Below are positions 9,385-18,785 of a stretch of DNA of 64,000 nucleotides, piece after piece. The DNA lies in NCBI RefSeq assembly GCF_001636315.1, contig NZ_KV440949.1:336203-400202 (forward strand), read 5' to 3'. This stretch comes from Neobacillus mesonae (GTDB lineage: Bacteria > Bacillota > Bacilli > Bacillales > Cytobacillaceae). A model generated the notes under the pieces. It ran no database searches, was not told the origin of the DNA, and saw only the letters and a list, made by a program, of their open reading frames with translations. How positions within the stretch are numbered: the first letter of the stretch is position 1; every line of letters starts with the position of its first letter. The translations under genes and the position numbers were made by a program.

Positions 9385-9406
9385 TACAAACACTCCCTTT
9401 CTTTTT

Positions 9407-10093
9407 TTACGACATAAAAATTCGGATATTTACTCGTTCATGCCTCATTTGGGATAACTCAATTCCTGGTGAGACGATGCCAAAATCTTCTTCATCTAAT
9501 TGCTCTATCTTCTGTGCCGCTTCAACGAGAATTGGCTGAACATCACGGATTACTCTCTGCCCCGCTGTTTGCCCCAACGGAATACCGCGAACTGCATTTT
9601 GAACAATACTAGAAACCACAGAATACAAGTAAAATAGAACCGTCGTGGTTTTTGATACACCAAGATAGCGGGCAGCTATTGTGAACACAATGGCCGGATG
9701 ACCAAAGGATTGCTTTTTACTAATCCGCTCCCTGTATAATGAAAGAACCGGTGTCTCATATAAAGATTGGACAAGTTCCAACATCCGTTCTCCCATCCTC
9801 ATGCCCCCCTCTCGGGTCTCACGAGGCAGGTTTTGGACAGTTAATAAACGATCAAGTTTCCATACCTTATCATAATTCTCTTCTTCCAATGCTTCGTATG
9901 TAAGAAGAACTGCCAATCCATCTGAATAAATCAGCTGCTCATGAATGTATACCTGCAGCCATTGTGAAAAGGTCTCTAAATTATGCACCGTATTATCTTG
10001 AATATAACTTTCAAGTCCATATGAATGGCTAAACGCACCTGTTGGAAAATTTGAATCACACAGCTGAAATAATGCTAGAATCTTTTCATCCAT
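9407..10093 (-). CDS. ureF: Urease accessory protein UreF
   Basis: Helical accessory protein that bridges UreD and the UreG GTPase during nickel insertion. Typical N-terminus [20 protein letters not shown] and the later [10 protein letters not shown] and [11 protein letters not shown] segments are present. Its ATG at 10093 overlaps the last codons of ureE (ureE stop at 10086), which implies translational coupling, and no independent RBS is evident. A longer TTG start (10105) is possible but lies inside the ureE His-rich tail. Confidence 0.94.
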   Translation of the reverse strand: MDEKILALFQLCDSNFPTGAFSHSYGLESYIQDNTVHNLETFSQWLQVYIHEQLIYSDGLAVLLTYEALEEENYDKVWKLDRLLTVQNLPRETREGGMRMGERMLELVQSLYETPVLSLYRERISKKQSFGHPAIVFTIAARYLGVSKTTTVLFYLYSVVSSIVQNAVRGIPLGQTAGQRVIRDVQPILVEAAQKIEQLDEEDFGIVSPGIELSQMRHERVNIRIFMS

Positions 10094-10541
10094 GACTATG
10101 ACCAATATGGCGGAAAGCCTGTTTTACTTTTCTGTTCTCGCGTTTATAAGGAATTTCTATCTCTTTTAAAAGCTCTTCGACAAGATAATCATATTGAACC
10201 ATCATCACATCATCCTCGAATTGAGCTGGAAGGTGCCTATTTCCTAACTGATGAGCAATCGTACCCATTTCTTTGATACTGCGTGGAGTGATAACGATTA
10301 AATCATCTGCGATAACATCAATTACAATCATATTCTTCTCATCCATATAAAGTACATCGCCAGCAACAAGGTCACGAGGGTCCTTTAAACGAATGCCAAT
10401 TTCCCGGCCGTGGTCCGTTGTTACCCGTTGGATTCTTTTCACCAGATGATCACTATCTAGATATACCTTTTCAATATGGCGCCTTATAATCTCTTCTTTT
10501 TCCATGTTTTCAATATTTGTTTCAATTCTTTCAATCAGCAC
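10086..10541 (-). CDS. ureE: Urease accessory nickel chaperone UreE
   Basis: Nickel-binding metallochaperone with the peptide-binding N-terminal domain ([21 protein letters not shown]) and metal-binding C-terminal domain ([16 protein letters not shown], conserved His). The tail HIGHSHG is a short His-rich end. The GTG at 10541 (MLIERIE, 151 aa) has GAGGTG 6 bases upstream and matches the usual UreE N-terminus; a GTG at 10550 overlaps that RBS. The gene starts about 10 bases after ureC and overlaps ureF. Confidence 0.94.
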   Translation of the reverse strand: MLIERIETNIENMEKEEIIRRHIEKVYLDSDHLVKRIQRVTTDHGREIGIRLKDPRDLVAGDVLYMDEKNMIVIDVIADDLIVITPRSIKEMGTIAHQLGNRHLPAQFEDDVMMVQYDYLVEELLKEIEIPYKRENRKVKQAFRHIGHSHG

Positions 10542-10551
10542 ATCTTTCACC

Positions 10552-12264
10552 TCAAAATAGAAAATAACGCTGTGTCATCGGCAGTTTTTTAGCAGGTGGA
10601 CTTGTGATAAGCTCCCCGTTGACTCGAACCTCATAGGTTTGCGGATCAACTGATAATTCAGGGGTTTCCGAGTTAAGTTTCATGTCTTTCTTCGTTAATT
10701 TTCTGATTCCTTTTACTGGAAGAATGATTTTTTCTAACCCTAGTTTCTCATGGACTTTTCCTTCATAGGCTGCTTGCGAAACAAAAGTAATCGAACTCTT
10801 TGGCAGTGCTTTACCAGTAGTTGCATACATCGGACGGCTAATCACCGGCTGAGGAGTTGGAATAGAGGCGTTCGCATCCCCCATCATTCCGTGAACAATA
10901 AAACCGCTCTTTAGAACCAATTCTGGTTTCACACCAAAAAATGCCGGATTCCAAACGACCAGGTCAGCAATTTTTCCGACCTCAATGGAACCAACATAAT
11001 CAGAAATTCCGTGAGTAATTGCAGGATTTATGGTATATTTTGCAATATAGCGCTTTGCCCGATTATTATCACATAGCTTGCCATCCCCTTGGATGGATCC
11101 TCGTTCTTGTTTCATTTTATCAGCTACTTGCCACGTTCTAAGTACCACTTCACCGACCCGTCCCATCGCCTGTGCATCGGAACTTGTCATACTAAAAATC
11201 CCCATATCCTGCAGGACATCTTCTGCTGCAATGGTTTCCTTCCTAATCCGTGAATCGGCAAAAGCGATATCTTCAGGTACAGAAGGATTTAAGTGGTGAC
11301 AAACCATGAGCATGTCCAAATGTTCATCAACTGTATTAACGGTATATGGCATTGTTGGATTTGTGGAAGATGGCAGTACATTCATAAAGCTGGCCGATTT
11401 GATTAAGTCAGGTGCATGACCGCCGCCCGCACCTTCTGTATGGTACATGTGAATAACTCTATCTTTAATTGCAGCCATCGTATTTTCAACAAAACCTGCT
11501 TCATTTAACGTGTCGGCATGAAGAGCCACCTGTACGTCGTATTCATCCGCTACCCTTAAGGCATGGTCAAGTGCTGAAGGAGTTGCCCCCCAGTCTTCAT
11601 GGACTTTTAATCCTATCACACCAGCTCTTACTTGCTCTGCAAGTGGTTCTTCAGTTGCTGCCTGCCCTTTGCCCGTTAATCCAACATTTATTGGCAGTCC
11701 CTCCACTGCTTCAAGCATTCGGTGAATATTCCATTCTCCTGGAGTTACCGTTGTTGCTCTTGATCCAGCTGAAGGTCCGGTACCGCCGCCAATCAACGTT
11801 GTTAGTCCTGCCGTCAGAGCAACTTCTACTTGTGCCGGATTAATAAAATGCACATGAGTGTCTATGCCCCCCGCGGTTACAATCATCCCTTCTCCGGCAA
11901 TGATTTCAGTGGAAGCACCAATGACGATATCGACTCCATCCATCACTAATGGGTTACCTGCTTTTCCGATCCCGGCAATTTTTCCGTCTCGAATCGCAAT
12001 ATCTGCTTTAATGATCCCTGTATAATCTAGAATGACGGCATTCGTGATCACCACATCCGGGATCCCATCACCGCGAGTGACAAGCGGATGCTGCCCCATT
12101 CCATCGCGGATGACTTTACCGCCGCCAAAAACGACTTCCTCGCCATAGGTGGTATAGTCTTTTTCAATTTGAATGAACAAGTCGGTATCCGCCAGCCGGA
12201 TGGAATCGCCGGTAGTCGGCCCAAACATTTGCGCATACTGCTTTCTTGACATTTCAAAACTCAT
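10552..12264 (-). CDS. ureC: Urease subunit alpha (UreC)
   Basis: Catalytic subunit, which hydrolyses urea to ammonia and carbamate at a dinuclear nickel centre. At 570 aa it is full length. Nickel ligands and catalytic residues are visible: THVHF (first His pair), GLKVHEDWG with the carbamylated bridging Lys and a His ligand, [18 protein letters not shown], the flap MVCHHLNP with the catalytic His, and the Asp ligand in SDAQAMG. AAGGAGGG precedes the ATG, which overlaps the ureB stop by 4 bases. Confidence 0.98.
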   Translation of the reverse strand: MSFEMSRKQYAQMFGPTTGDSIRLADTDLFIQIEKDYTTYGEEVVFGGGKVIRDGMGQHPLVTRGDGIPDVVITNAVILDYTGIIKADIAIRDGKIAGIGKAGNPLVMDGVDIVIGASTEIIAGEGMIVTAGGIDTHVHFINPAQVEVALTAGLTTLIGGGTGPSAGSRATTVTPGEWNIHRMLEAVEGLPINVGLTGKGQAATEEPLAEQVRAGVIGLKVHEDWGATPSALDHALRVADEYDVQVALHADTLNEAGFVENTMAAIKDRVIHMYHTEGAGGGHAPDLIKSASFMNVLPSSTNPTMPYTVNTVDEHLDMLMVCHHLNPSVPEDIAFADSRIRKETIAAEDVLQDMGIFSMTSSDAQAMGRVGEVVLRTWQVADKMKQERGSIQGDGKLCDNNRAKRYIAKYTINPAITHGISDYVGSIEVGKIADLVVWNPAFFGVKPELVLKSGFIVHGMMGDANASIPTPQPVISRPMYATTGKALPKSSITFVSQAAYEGKVHEKLGLEKIILPVKGIRKLTKKDMKLNSETPELSVDPQTYEVRVNGELITSPPAKKLPMTQRYFLF

Positions 12265-12590
12265 TTGCCATGCCCTCCTTCGATTGAGCCGTCCGTTTTG
12301 TTGTTAAAGCCATATACTTTTTGTTCACCTGCATATGGAACCAATTCAACCTCTTTCTCATCGCCCGGTTCAAAACGGACTGCAGCACCGGCAGGTATAT
12401 TTAACCTTTTGCCGTAGCCTTCTTTCCTGGAAAACTGTAAGGATTCATTCACTTCATAAAAATGATAATGTGACCCTACTTGAACCGGTCGGTCACCCGT
12501 ATTCGTTACCTTAACTTTGGATACGCTTCTTCCTTCATTACAAATAATTGGTTCTTCTTTTAAAAATAATTGACCTGGTTCCCATTCCAT
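12261..12590 (-). CDS. ureB: Urease subunit beta (UreB)
   Basis: Structural beta subunit of urease, 109 aa. It begins near EWEPGQLF and contains the conserved [19 protein letters not shown] and [25 protein letters not shown] blocks. AGGAGGG lies 7 bases before the ATG. It overlaps ureC by 4 bases and follows ureA after about 20 bases, so ureA, ureB and ureC are tightly coupled. Confidence 0.97.
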   Translation of the reverse strand: MEWEPGQLFLKEEPIICNEGRSVSKVKVTNTGDRPVQVGSHYHFYEVNESLQFSRKEGYGKRLNIPAGAAVRFEPGDEKEVELVPYAGEQKVYGFNNKTDGSIEGGHGK

Positions 12591-12611
12591 TAGTTATCCC
12601 TCCTGCTGCTA

Positions 12612-12914
12612 TTAACGAATTGGATCATGCACAGTTACTAGTTTTGTTCCATCTGGGAATGTTGCTTCTACCTGAATATCGTCAATAATATCGGCAATTC
12701 CTTCCATTACATCCTCACGCTTTAAGATGGTGGCACCATATTCCATTAATTCTGCTACGGATTTTCCATCTCTTGCCCCTTCTAATACCTCATAGGTGAT
12801 AAGGGCTACTGCCTCAGGGTAATTGAGCTTTAACCCTCTGTCTCTTCTCCTCTTTGCAAGATCTGCCGCTACCACAATCATAAGCTTATCAATCTCACGC
12901 GGTACTAGTAACAT
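12612..12914 (-). CDS. ureA: Urease subunit gamma (UreA)
   Basis: Gamma subunit of urease, 100 aa, the first gene of the operon. Conserved [29 protein letters not shown] and [17 protein letters not shown] are present. The ATG at 12914 lies 7 bases after AAAGGAGG and gives the standard family length; an upstream TTG (12920) is too close to the RBS. Confidence 0.97.
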   Translation of the reverse strand: MLLVPREIDKLMIVVAADLAKRRRDRGLKLNYPEAVALITYEVLEGARDGKSVAELMEYGATILKREDVMEGIADIIDDIQVEATFPDGTKLVTVHDPIR

Positions 12915-12942
12915 CACCAAGCCTCCTTTAAATTTCTGTGTT

Positions 12943-12967
12943 GTTAAAATTAACCACCCTCATTATA
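12943..12967 (-). promoter_or_regulatory. Candidate urease promoter -10 and operator
   Basis: On the minus strand TATAAT (12962-12967) lies upstream of ureA, but no good -35 was found at 17 bases, so an activator or weak promoter is likely. The inverted repeat GTTAA-N2-TTAAC (12943-12954) lies between it and the RBS. I found no TnrA/GlnR consensus. Confidence 0.4.
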
Positions 12968-13056
12968 AATCTCCATAATCCTGGTAAATTAAACATCCAA
13001 ATAATTAAAAAAGACCCTTTCAGGTCTGTAAGTTTTTATTGCTTTATCGCTGTTTT

Positions 13057-13557
13057 TTAAAGTAAGGCTGTAAGCCCTTTATAGATTTCCACCATCTCTT
13101 CAATCTTCATTCTTACCAAACCGCTTGAAGACGGAGCAACAAAATCAATTGTTCCATCGACAACTGCTTCCTTTTGCATACCCCACGGTGCCGACTTCTG
13201 TCGGCTGAATTGTAAATACACCCCTTTACCGACAAAACAAACAATTTTCGGACGTAGTCTAGCAATTTTTTGTTTTAATATTTCCCTGCCTTGCTTATAC
13301 TCATCTTTTGTAATTTCATCTGCAGCCTTTGTTGGTCTTGCAACAATGTTCGTGATTCCCATATTCCATTCTAATAACCAATCATCCTCTAAAGGTTCTA
13401 GCTTTCTAGGGGTTAAGCCTGCCTCATATAATATTTTCCAGAACCGATTACTCGGGTTAGCAAAATGATGACCAGTTTCACTTGACCGAATACTCGGATT
13501 AAAGCCGACAAACAAAATATTTAAATTTTCTTTTATACGGTCATTTACTTCTTTCAT
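13057..13557 (-). CDS. mug: Mismatch-specific DNA glycosylase (Mug)
   Basis: A 166-aa uracil-DNA-glycosylase-fold enzyme that removes uracil or thymine from G:U/G:T mismatches. The active-site motif GFNPSIRSSETGHHFANPSNRFW and the downstream GITNIVARPT motif define the Mug/TDG branch; the second motif SSSGLVR is near the C-terminus. The start at 13557 is 9 bases after GAGAGG; a TTG at 13575 is an alternative. It is a single gene between the urease promoter and the acidic secreted protein gene. Confidence 0.9.
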   Translation of the reverse strand: MKEVNDRIKENLNILFVGFNPSIRSSETGHHFANPSNRFWKILYEAGLTPRKLEPLEDDWLLEWNMGITNIVARPTKAADEITKDEYKQGREILKQKIARLRPKIVCFVGKGVYLQFSRQKSAPWGMQKEAVVDGTIDFVAPSSSGLVRMKIEEMVEIYKGLTALL

Positions 13558-13678
13558 AGCCGCCACCCTCTCCAAAAAAATGAAGTCAATATTTTTTTAT
13601 TTTACCACAATCTTTTCAGTTTCTTTTCAGAGTAGAAGTCTAGACTCCAGTTATAAAGATATTTGGAGGGATTATAAA

Positions 13679-14287
13679 ATGAAGAAGTGGAAAAAATGGC
13701 TGGCCGCCGCAGCCGCCCTTTTCATCACTTTATCAATTGGAACATCTGTTATTGCTGATGACCATGACGATGATGATGATGAAAAACATGAGTATTATGA
13801 AAAACATCATGATGAAGACGATGACGAGCAATGGGAAAGTCAGCAGCCGGCCGTTCCATACCAGCAGCAAACCGATTATTGGAATATTTGGTCGAAAGAA
13901 CCCATGAATAACCCGGAAAAAGTACTGCCCATTGAAAATCCGGAAGAATTGTTGATCAACTCGGGGGAAATAGAAAAGAAGATTTACCTGATCCCCAAAG
14001 ATGGACAGCTGCTTGTCTCAGCTGACAGCATTGCAGAAATTTTAGGGGCCACGTCCACTTTTTACCCAACCAGTAAAATTTGTCTATTAAAAAAAGGGGA
14101 TTTGGAGCTAATAGTTAAAGCGGGCTCTAATGCCGCTTATGAAAACAAGGTAAAATCACCAATGCCGGTCAACGCGGCCGCTTACGAAAATTCTATTTAT
14201 CTGCCGATTTCAGTTGCCGCAAATGCCTTAGGCTATCGAGTAACCTGGAATGAGGCAAAAAAAGCGATTGTTTTACAGTCGTTATAA
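13679..14287 (+). CDS. Secreted His/Asp-rich protein with copper-amine-oxidase stalk domain
   Basis: A 202-aa protein with a Sec signal peptide (KKWKKWLAAAAALFITL, cleavage near ADD), then a strikingly acidic and His-containing stretch (residues about 24-55, runs of Asp with EKHEYYEKHHDE) that looks metal-binding. The C-terminal half (about 95-200) resembles the copper amine oxidase N-terminal stalk domain: LIPKDGQLLVSADSIAEILG, then YLPISVAANALGYRVTWNEA. TGGAGGG is 7 bases from the ATG. It leads a four-gene cluster with ApbE and a ferric-reductase-like protein, which suggests a role in envelope redox or metal chemistry; this is inference. Confidence 0.75.
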   Translation: MKKWKKWLAAAAALFITLSIGTSVIADDHDDDDDEKHEYYEKHHDEDDDEQWESQQPAVPYQQQTDYWNIWSKEPMNNPEKVLPIENPEELLINSGEIEKKIYLIPKDGQLLVSADSIAEILGATSTFYPTSKICLLKKGDLELIVKAGSNAAYENKVKSPMPVNAAAYENSIYLPISVAANALGYRVTWNEAKKAIVLQSL

Positions 14288-14302
14288 AGAAAGGGGATTA
14301 AC

Positions 14303-14551
14303 ATGGCAAAATCAAAAAAAGCAAAATGGTTGATGGGCATAAGCGGAACGGCATTATCTGCGTTTGTAATCAGTCAAGTCGGGGCAAATCAGGGTTCCAC
14401 TCCCCTTGACTTACCGCAAACCATTTCGGCCGATTCAGTAAGTAAACAGGAAAAAGCGCTGATCAAGCTAGACTGGACCAACTATAACATTAATGGGGCA
14501 GCACCATCCAAAGGGGTTGAACAAAGTGACCGCCAAACTCGAAGATCCTAA
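14303..14551 (+). CDS. Small N-terminally anchored hypothetical protein, 82 aa
   Basis: AAAGGGG precedes the ATG. A short basic head and one membrane segment (residues 10-26, LMGISGTALSAFVISQV) are followed by a polar tail ending SDRQTRRS, so the protein is probably anchored with its C-terminus outside. The last 26 bases overlap the apbE frame (+1). Two readings are possible: a separate small partner protein, or the export signal of an ApbE precursor cut off by one extra G in the GGGG run near 14513. The presence of an RBS and GTG start for apbE inside the overlap favours two genes. Family not recognised. Confidence 0.6.
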   Translation: MAKSKKAKWLMGISGTALSAFVISQVGANQGSTPLDLPQTISADSVSKQEKALIKLDWTNYNINGAAPSKGVEQSDRQTRRS

Positions 14552-15461
14552 TGGACTAGAGACCGTAACGGTGGATGCTATGAGCACCTCCTTCTTTATA
14601 GCCGTCAATAATTGTATGACGGCGAACTGGAAAGAGATTATTGTAGATTGGATTAAATATGTGGAGCGGGAATGGTCCCGTTTCAACAGTGGAAATGAAT
14701 TATCACGACTGAACCAATTAAAGGCGGGAGAAGAAGCGGCTGTCTCCCCTCCCCTCTTCGATCTTCTCTCAATTGCTGAAGCGTATCGTAATAAGACAAA
14801 TGGTTACTTTTCACCCTATTTATTGCCGCAAATGGAGTTCCACGGCTATACCCGGTCATTTCCGTTCCTAACAAGCACACATGTTACGGAACAAATTCCA
14901 GCGGTTCATCCATTAGGAACCAGTCCTTTGAGCCTTAATAAACACACGAGCGTGGTAAAACATCTTAGCGACTGTCAACTAGATCTAGGCGGCATCGCCA
15001 AAGGTTATGCTGTACAGGCAGCCGCAAACTGGTTAAAAATCAATGGGGCAGTCGCCGGGGTGGTTGATGGCGGCGGTGATATGGCAGTATGGTCAACTGG
15101 CGAAAAAGAATGGAAGATTTCAATTGCCCATCCTTATCAAACAGAATTAGATATTGCCCAGTTTCGAATTAAGAATGGCGCGATTGCCACATCTAATATC
15201 ATTTACCGGAAGTGGCATCAAGGAGAAAAAGAAAAACATCACCTATTAAACGGGGTTACCGGACAGCCGGTAGAAAACGGCATCATTCAAGCTACAGCTA
15301 TTTCCGAAACCTGCCCAGATGCCGAAGTGATCGCAAAGCTAGCCTTTATGGCAAGCGGAAGGGAGCTGGAACAAATGTCTAAAAAAATCCATCCAAACTA
15401 CTCACTTGTAATGGTTACAAAGGATGGAAAAATAATATTTAGCGGTGGTGACATTCATTGA
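14526..15461 (+). CDS. FAD:protein FMN transferase (ApbE family)
   Basis: Mg-dependent flavin transferase that attaches FMN covalently to Thr/Ser of target proteins. The core family motifs are visible: AMSTSFFIAV (the M-T-S strand), the central DLGGIAKGYAVQAAANWL, VVDGGGDMAV, and the C-terminal HHLLNGVTGQP with SETCPDAEVIAKLAF. I chose GTG 14526 (311 aa), because AAGGGG lies 9 bases upstream; an ATG at 14493 has no RBS. No signal peptide is present in this frame, unless it derives from the overlapping 82-aa ORF by frameshift. It overlaps the next gene by 4 bases. No obvious FMN acceptor motif was seen in neighbours. Confidence 0.88.
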   Translation: MTAKLEDPNGLETVTVDAMSTSFFIAVNNCMTANWKEIIVDWIKYVEREWSRFNSGNELSRLNQLKAGEEAAVSPPLFDLLSIAEAYRNKTNGYFSPYLLPQMEFHGYTRSFPFLTSTHVTEQIPAVHPLGTSPLSLNKHTSVVKHLSDCQLDLGGIAKGYAVQAAANWLKINGAVAGVVDGGGDMAVWSTGEKEWKISIAHPYQTELDIAQFRIKNGAIATSNIIYRKWHQGEKEKHHLLNGVTGQPVENGIIQATAISETCPDAEVIAKLAFMASGRELEQMSKKIHPNYSLVMVTKDGKIIFSGGDIH

Positions 15462-16024
15462 ACGAATATTTCTCTGTATGGACATTTATACGAACTTCGG
15501 GATTTTTGGCTTATTACCTTTTAACCCTGTCACTTGCAGCCGGCATGTTGGGGTCATTCTCAAAACTAAGGAAAAAGAAAGCTGCTCTCATCGTCTTTCA
15601 TCAATCATGCAGTTGGTTTGGATTTCTGACTATTCTATTTCATATCCTTCTGCTTCTTAAAGATCAATATGTACCTTACTCGGTGAAACAACTTTTAGTC
15701 CCATTTCTTGCCGAAAACAAACCGTTATTTTCTGGCTTAGGAACACTGTCATTTTACTTATTCTTCTTAGTCATAGGCTCCTCAGACTTTTTGATGAAAA
15801 AATTAGGCCGAAAAAATTGGCGGAAGCTTCATTTTGCTGTAATACCCGCCTGGGGATTAACCGTTGTACACGGGATTGGAATTGGAACCGATTCCACTGA
15901 ACCATGGGCACAATTTCTTTATACCGCAGGGATTATGGTCATCCTGATAGTAGGAATCCTCCGCTATATTGAGTCGGTTGTAATCAGACACCAATCAGAA
16001 CGGGGAAAACCGATAAATGAATGA
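15458..16024 (+). CDS. Ferric-reductase-like transmembrane protein
   Basis: A 188-aa protein with five or six membrane helices. His residues sit within helices, as expected for heme-binding ferric-reductase/YedZ-type domains (VFHQSCSW, LFHILLLL, KLHFAVIP, VVHGIGIG). The TTG start overlaps the apbE stop by 4 bases, so the genes are translationally coupled. It probably carries electrons across the membrane for the flavin-linked system of this cluster. It lacks the NAD/FAD-binding domain of full ferric reductases, so a partner would have to supply electrons. Confidence 0.75.
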   Translation: MNEYFSVWTFIRTSGFLAYYLLTLSLAAGMLGSFSKLRKKKAALIVFHQSCSWFGFLTILFHILLLLKDQYVPYSVKQLLVPFLAENKPLFSGLGTLSFYLFFLVIGSSDFLMKKLGRKNWRKLHFAVIPAWGLTVVHGIGIGTDSTEPWAQFLYTAGIMVILIVGILRYIESVVIRHQSERGKPINE

Positions 16025-16048
16025 AGGCAGCCTTATAAGCTGCCTTTT
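16024..16048. terminator. Shared terminator of convergent genes
   Basis: AAGGCAGC (16024-16031) pairs with GCTGCCTT (16039-16046) and is followed by Ts on the plus strand. The hairpin overlaps the last codons of the convergent histidine kinase gene. Confidence 0.75.
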
Positions 16049-17268
16049 CCTTGTGTAAACACAACCGTAAATATACTTCCAGCTCCCTTTTTACTGGAGA
16101 CCACTATTTTTCCACCATGACCGTCTACAATCATTTTCGCAATGGAAAGCCCTAAGCCGGCACCGCCTTTTTCCCTCATCGGATCAGCCCGGTAAAAACG
16201 GTCAAAGATAAACGGCAGATCCTCTGCAGCAATTCCACTGCCTGAATCTCGAACAGCTATGTGAATCTCTTCGTTTTCAGCAGTTAAACCAAGTGTAACT
16301 TTACCTGTTTGGGTAAAACGAAAGGCATTATCCAATAAAATATACATTAACTGCTGAATCCTAACCTCATCACAGTTAAAGGTGATTCCTGGTTGAATAT
16401 TCTGCTCAAATTCTATTTCAATTGGTTTATTTCTAAAAAAGCGCCTATAAATCGCGATAAATAATAAAGAAAGATCAATATCTTTTAATTCATAGGTTAA
16501 CTGATTTTTATCACTTCTTGCTAAAACCAATAAATCTTGAACCAGCTTATTCATCAGAACCGCTTCCTGTTTGACATCACCGAGCACTTCCCGGCCAATC
16601 GGGCTTAATCGCTCTTTTTCTTCCTGCATTAATAAGTCCACTGAGCTGTAAAAAATACTTAATGGTGTCCGTAACTCATGGGAGGCGTCGGAGACGAACT
16701 TTTCCTGTTTATCAAACGCCAGCTTGATCGGCTTTATCGCCTGTCCCGCAAAATAATAACCTAGTAAAGCGAAAATCAAACTAAATACAATTGTAAGAAC
16801 TAATAAGATCCATGTTATTTTTTCAATGAGATGCTTTTCGGCTGTAATTTCCATTCCAAGAAGGACGTAACCATTGTGTCCAAGTTCCTGTTTCATTAAT
16901 AGAAAATGCTGCGAGCCCTTATCTACCTTGATGCTGTTGGAACTTGATTTTATATCAAGATTTCTCTCAATCCAATCAAACAGACCTTTGTTTGATTCTT
17001 TACCATATACAAAAGCCCCAGAGCCGTCAAATAGATAATAAAAAATCTTTCTCTCTGGATCATATTTCATGCCGTGATGATCCTTTTCAGCCAGGTCCTC
17101 ATAGAAATCATGTTGCTCTTTTATAAAATAGTCGTTTAACTCTACCATTTCTTTCACTTTTATTTCATATGAGATTAGGAAATATAGGACCCCGATGAAT
17201 GAACATAGCAATAGAACCAGAGAGATGGTATATAGTAACGTCAATCTTGTCTTTACTTTTTTAAACAT
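16033..17268 (-). CDS. Sensor histidine kinase (HisKA/HATPase)
   Basis: A 411-aa membrane kinase with two membrane segments (about 9-30 and 150-175) enclosing a 120-residue extracytoplasmic sensor. The H-box SHELRTPLS is present, followed by N-box VRIQQLMYILLDNAF, G1 DSGSGI, F-box FDRFYRAD and G2 GLGLSIAKMI. There is no clear HAMP domain. The start overlaps the regulator gene by 8 bases. The pair converges on the ApbE/ferric-reductase cluster with only 8 bases between, which suggests but does not prove that it controls that cluster. Ligand unknown. Confidence 0.93.
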   Translation of the reverse strand: MFKKVKTRLTLLYTISLVLLLCSFIGVLYFLISYEIKVKEMVELNDYFIKEQHDFYEDLAEKDHHGMKYDPERKIFYYLFDGSGAFVYGKESNKGLFDWIERNLDIKSSSNSIKVDKGSQHFLLMKQELGHNGYVLLGMEITAEKHLIEKITWILLVLTIVFSLIFALLGYYFAGQAIKPIKLAFDKQEKFVSDASHELRTPLSIFYSSVDLLMQEEKERLSPIGREVLGDVKQEAVLMNKLVQDLLVLARSDKNQLTYELKDIDLSLLFIAIYRRFFRNKPIEIEFEQNIQPGITFNCDEVRIQQLMYILLDNAFRFTQTGKVTLGLTAENEEIHIAVRDSGSGIAAEDLPFIFDRFYRADPMREKGGAGLGLSIAKMIVDGHGGKIVVSSKKGAGSIFTVVFTQGKGSL

Positions 17269-17938
17269 TGCCCGATCTCACTTTATAGCCAATTCCACGG
17301 ACATTCTGAATTAAGGAAGGTGTTCCAGAAGAATCTACTTTTTTGCGAACTAGCTTTATTAATGCATCCAAGGCATTATCCGTAACTTCGGTATCATACC
17401 CCCACAGTTTCTCAAATAAGACCTCTCTTGTCAGTATTTGATTACGGTTTCGCATTAAAATTTCAAGCAATTGGTATTCTTTCTTTGTCAGGTCAATCGG
17501 AACACCATTTCTGCTAAATTCATGGGTAGTTAAATTTAGAGTAAAATCTTTGATGCGAATAACCTCCTCAAAAGGCTTTTCTTTTCGGCGGTAAATTGCC
17601 CGAATCCTTGCGGACAGCTCACTAAACTCGAAGGGCTTTACTATATAATCATCTGCTCCAGAATCCAGCCCTGAGATGACATCCTCGTTTGCATCCTTGG
17701 CGGTAACAAATAATATTCCGCTTTGATTCCCTTTCGATCGTAACCGCCGGCAAATAGACAGTCCGCTTTCCCCCGGGAGCATCCAGTCTAAAATAATCAC
17801 GTCGTAATCTTTGAGGATCGCATGGTTATATGCTTCCTTCCCAGTTTTGACCCAATCAACACCGTGAAATTCTGTTCTTAATAAATGGTACATTAGTTTT
17901 CCAAGCCGAATGTCATCCTCAGCCAGTAATATGTTCAC
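17261..17938 (-). CDS. OmpR/PhoB-type response regulator
   Basis: A 225-aa regulator with receiver domain (acidic LLAEDD, phospho-acceptor Asp in VIILDWMLPG, Thr/Lys switch FVTAKD and IVKPFEF) and a C-terminal winged helix (LTKKEYQLLEILM, then VTDNALDALIKLVRKKV and GIGYKVR). GTG 17938 is chosen, because AGGGG is 6 bases upstream; ATG codons at 17944 and 17941 abut the RBS. It is first in a two-gene operon with the kinase. Confidence 0.94.
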   Translation of the reverse strand: MNILLAEDDIRLGKLMYHLLRTEFHGVDWVKTGKEAYNHAILKDYDVIILDWMLPGESGLSICRRLRSKGNQSGILFVTAKDANEDVISGLDSGADDYIVKPFEFSELSARIRAIYRRKEKPFEEVIRIKDFTLNLTTHEFSRNGVPIDLTKKEYQLLEILMRNRNQILTREVLFEKLWGYDTEVTDNALDALIKLVRKKVDSSGTPSLIQNVRGIGYKVRSGNV

Positions 17939-18033
17939 CATCATCCCCTCATTTCAAAAAAATTCCTGCTATCACTATGATAGCAGGCTTCCCTGAAAAG
18001 AAAGTGAAAATTCCTTGAACAAAAGACTTCCCA

Positions 18034-18615
18034 TTATGAGTAGATGCGTATTCCTCGAAACGAGGTAATTATACTAGCCAGCAAGCCGACAATGGACACA
18101 ATCACGAGCGAGTACAATAGTTTGACATCTTGAAGGAAAAGCAATCCGACTATAATAATGACCGCATCTGTCGCAAAGATGATGACGCCAACATTGATTC
18201 GGGACCACTTGGCCAGTATCAGCGCGAGTAAATCCATACCCCCGGGACTGATATGACTGCGGAGCATGACACCGACTCCTATTCCAATGATAGTTGCACC
18301 TAAAATAATGCTGCTCATGATCGGCATGTGAATAACCCCGTTTAACGGCATCCATATCTCCAGCATTAAACCGCAAATAATTGCCCCGATTAATCCGTTA
18401 TAAAAATAACCAGGATTATTTTTTAAAGCAAATAAATAAACCGGAATATTTAGGAAAATAAACGTTATCCCCGCCTTCAGCCCCCATATGTAATTAAGTA
18501 AGAGACTAATGCCGAAAAATCCCCCATTAATTAAATGGAAAGGAAGGATAAATCCATTAATGCCAATCCCAATCATCGTACTCCCAAAGCCAATTACAGC
18601 AATTTTTTTAAGCAT
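18034..18615 (-). CDS. YitT family membrane protein (short form)
   Basis: A membrane protein of about 193 aa from the chosen start, with five or six helices. The family motif near the start (GFILPFHLINGGFFGISLLLNYI) and the glycine-rich third helix (GATIIGIGVGVMLRSHISPGGMD) match YitT/DUF161 proteins. It ends after the membrane region, so it lacks the C-terminal DUF2179 domain found in the other YitT gene in this window (29115-30041). ATG 18615 follows AAGGA by 8 bases; ATG 18624 is also possible. Function is unknown. Confidence 0.82.
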   Translation of the reverse strand: MLKKIAVIGFGSTMIGIGINGFILPFHLINGGFFGISLLLNYIWGLKAGITFIFLNIPVYLFALKNNPGYFYNGLIGAIICGLMLEIWMPLNGVIHMPIMSSIILGATIIGIGVGVMLRSHISPGGMDLLALILAKWSRINVGVIIFATDAVIIIVGLLFLQDVKLLYSLVIVSIVGLLASIITSFRGIRIYS

Positions 18616-18732
18616 CCCGACCATCCTTGTCCGATTTCCTTTATATACATATATGATAGGAAAATAGACTTCATTCAAATGGTTTTAGACAAGTTGGTGC
18701 ATGGGGACAGTTCTTGGGCTTCATCCAACAGC

Positions 18733-18743
18733 AAAAAGGAACC
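18733..18743 (-). terminator. Distal arm of the htrA terminator, split by the IS
   Basis: AAAAAGGAACC here and GGTTCCTTTTTTT at 20195-20207 form one hairpin if the IS is removed, with loop CCACAGCAAACGAC. On the minus strand it would read GGAACC..GGTTCC then TTTTT, a terminator for the HtrA gene. See the matching finding. Confidence 0.65.
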
Positions 18744-18785
18744 CCACAGCAAATGATCTGAACCCAAAAAGTTAGACACTGAAAT

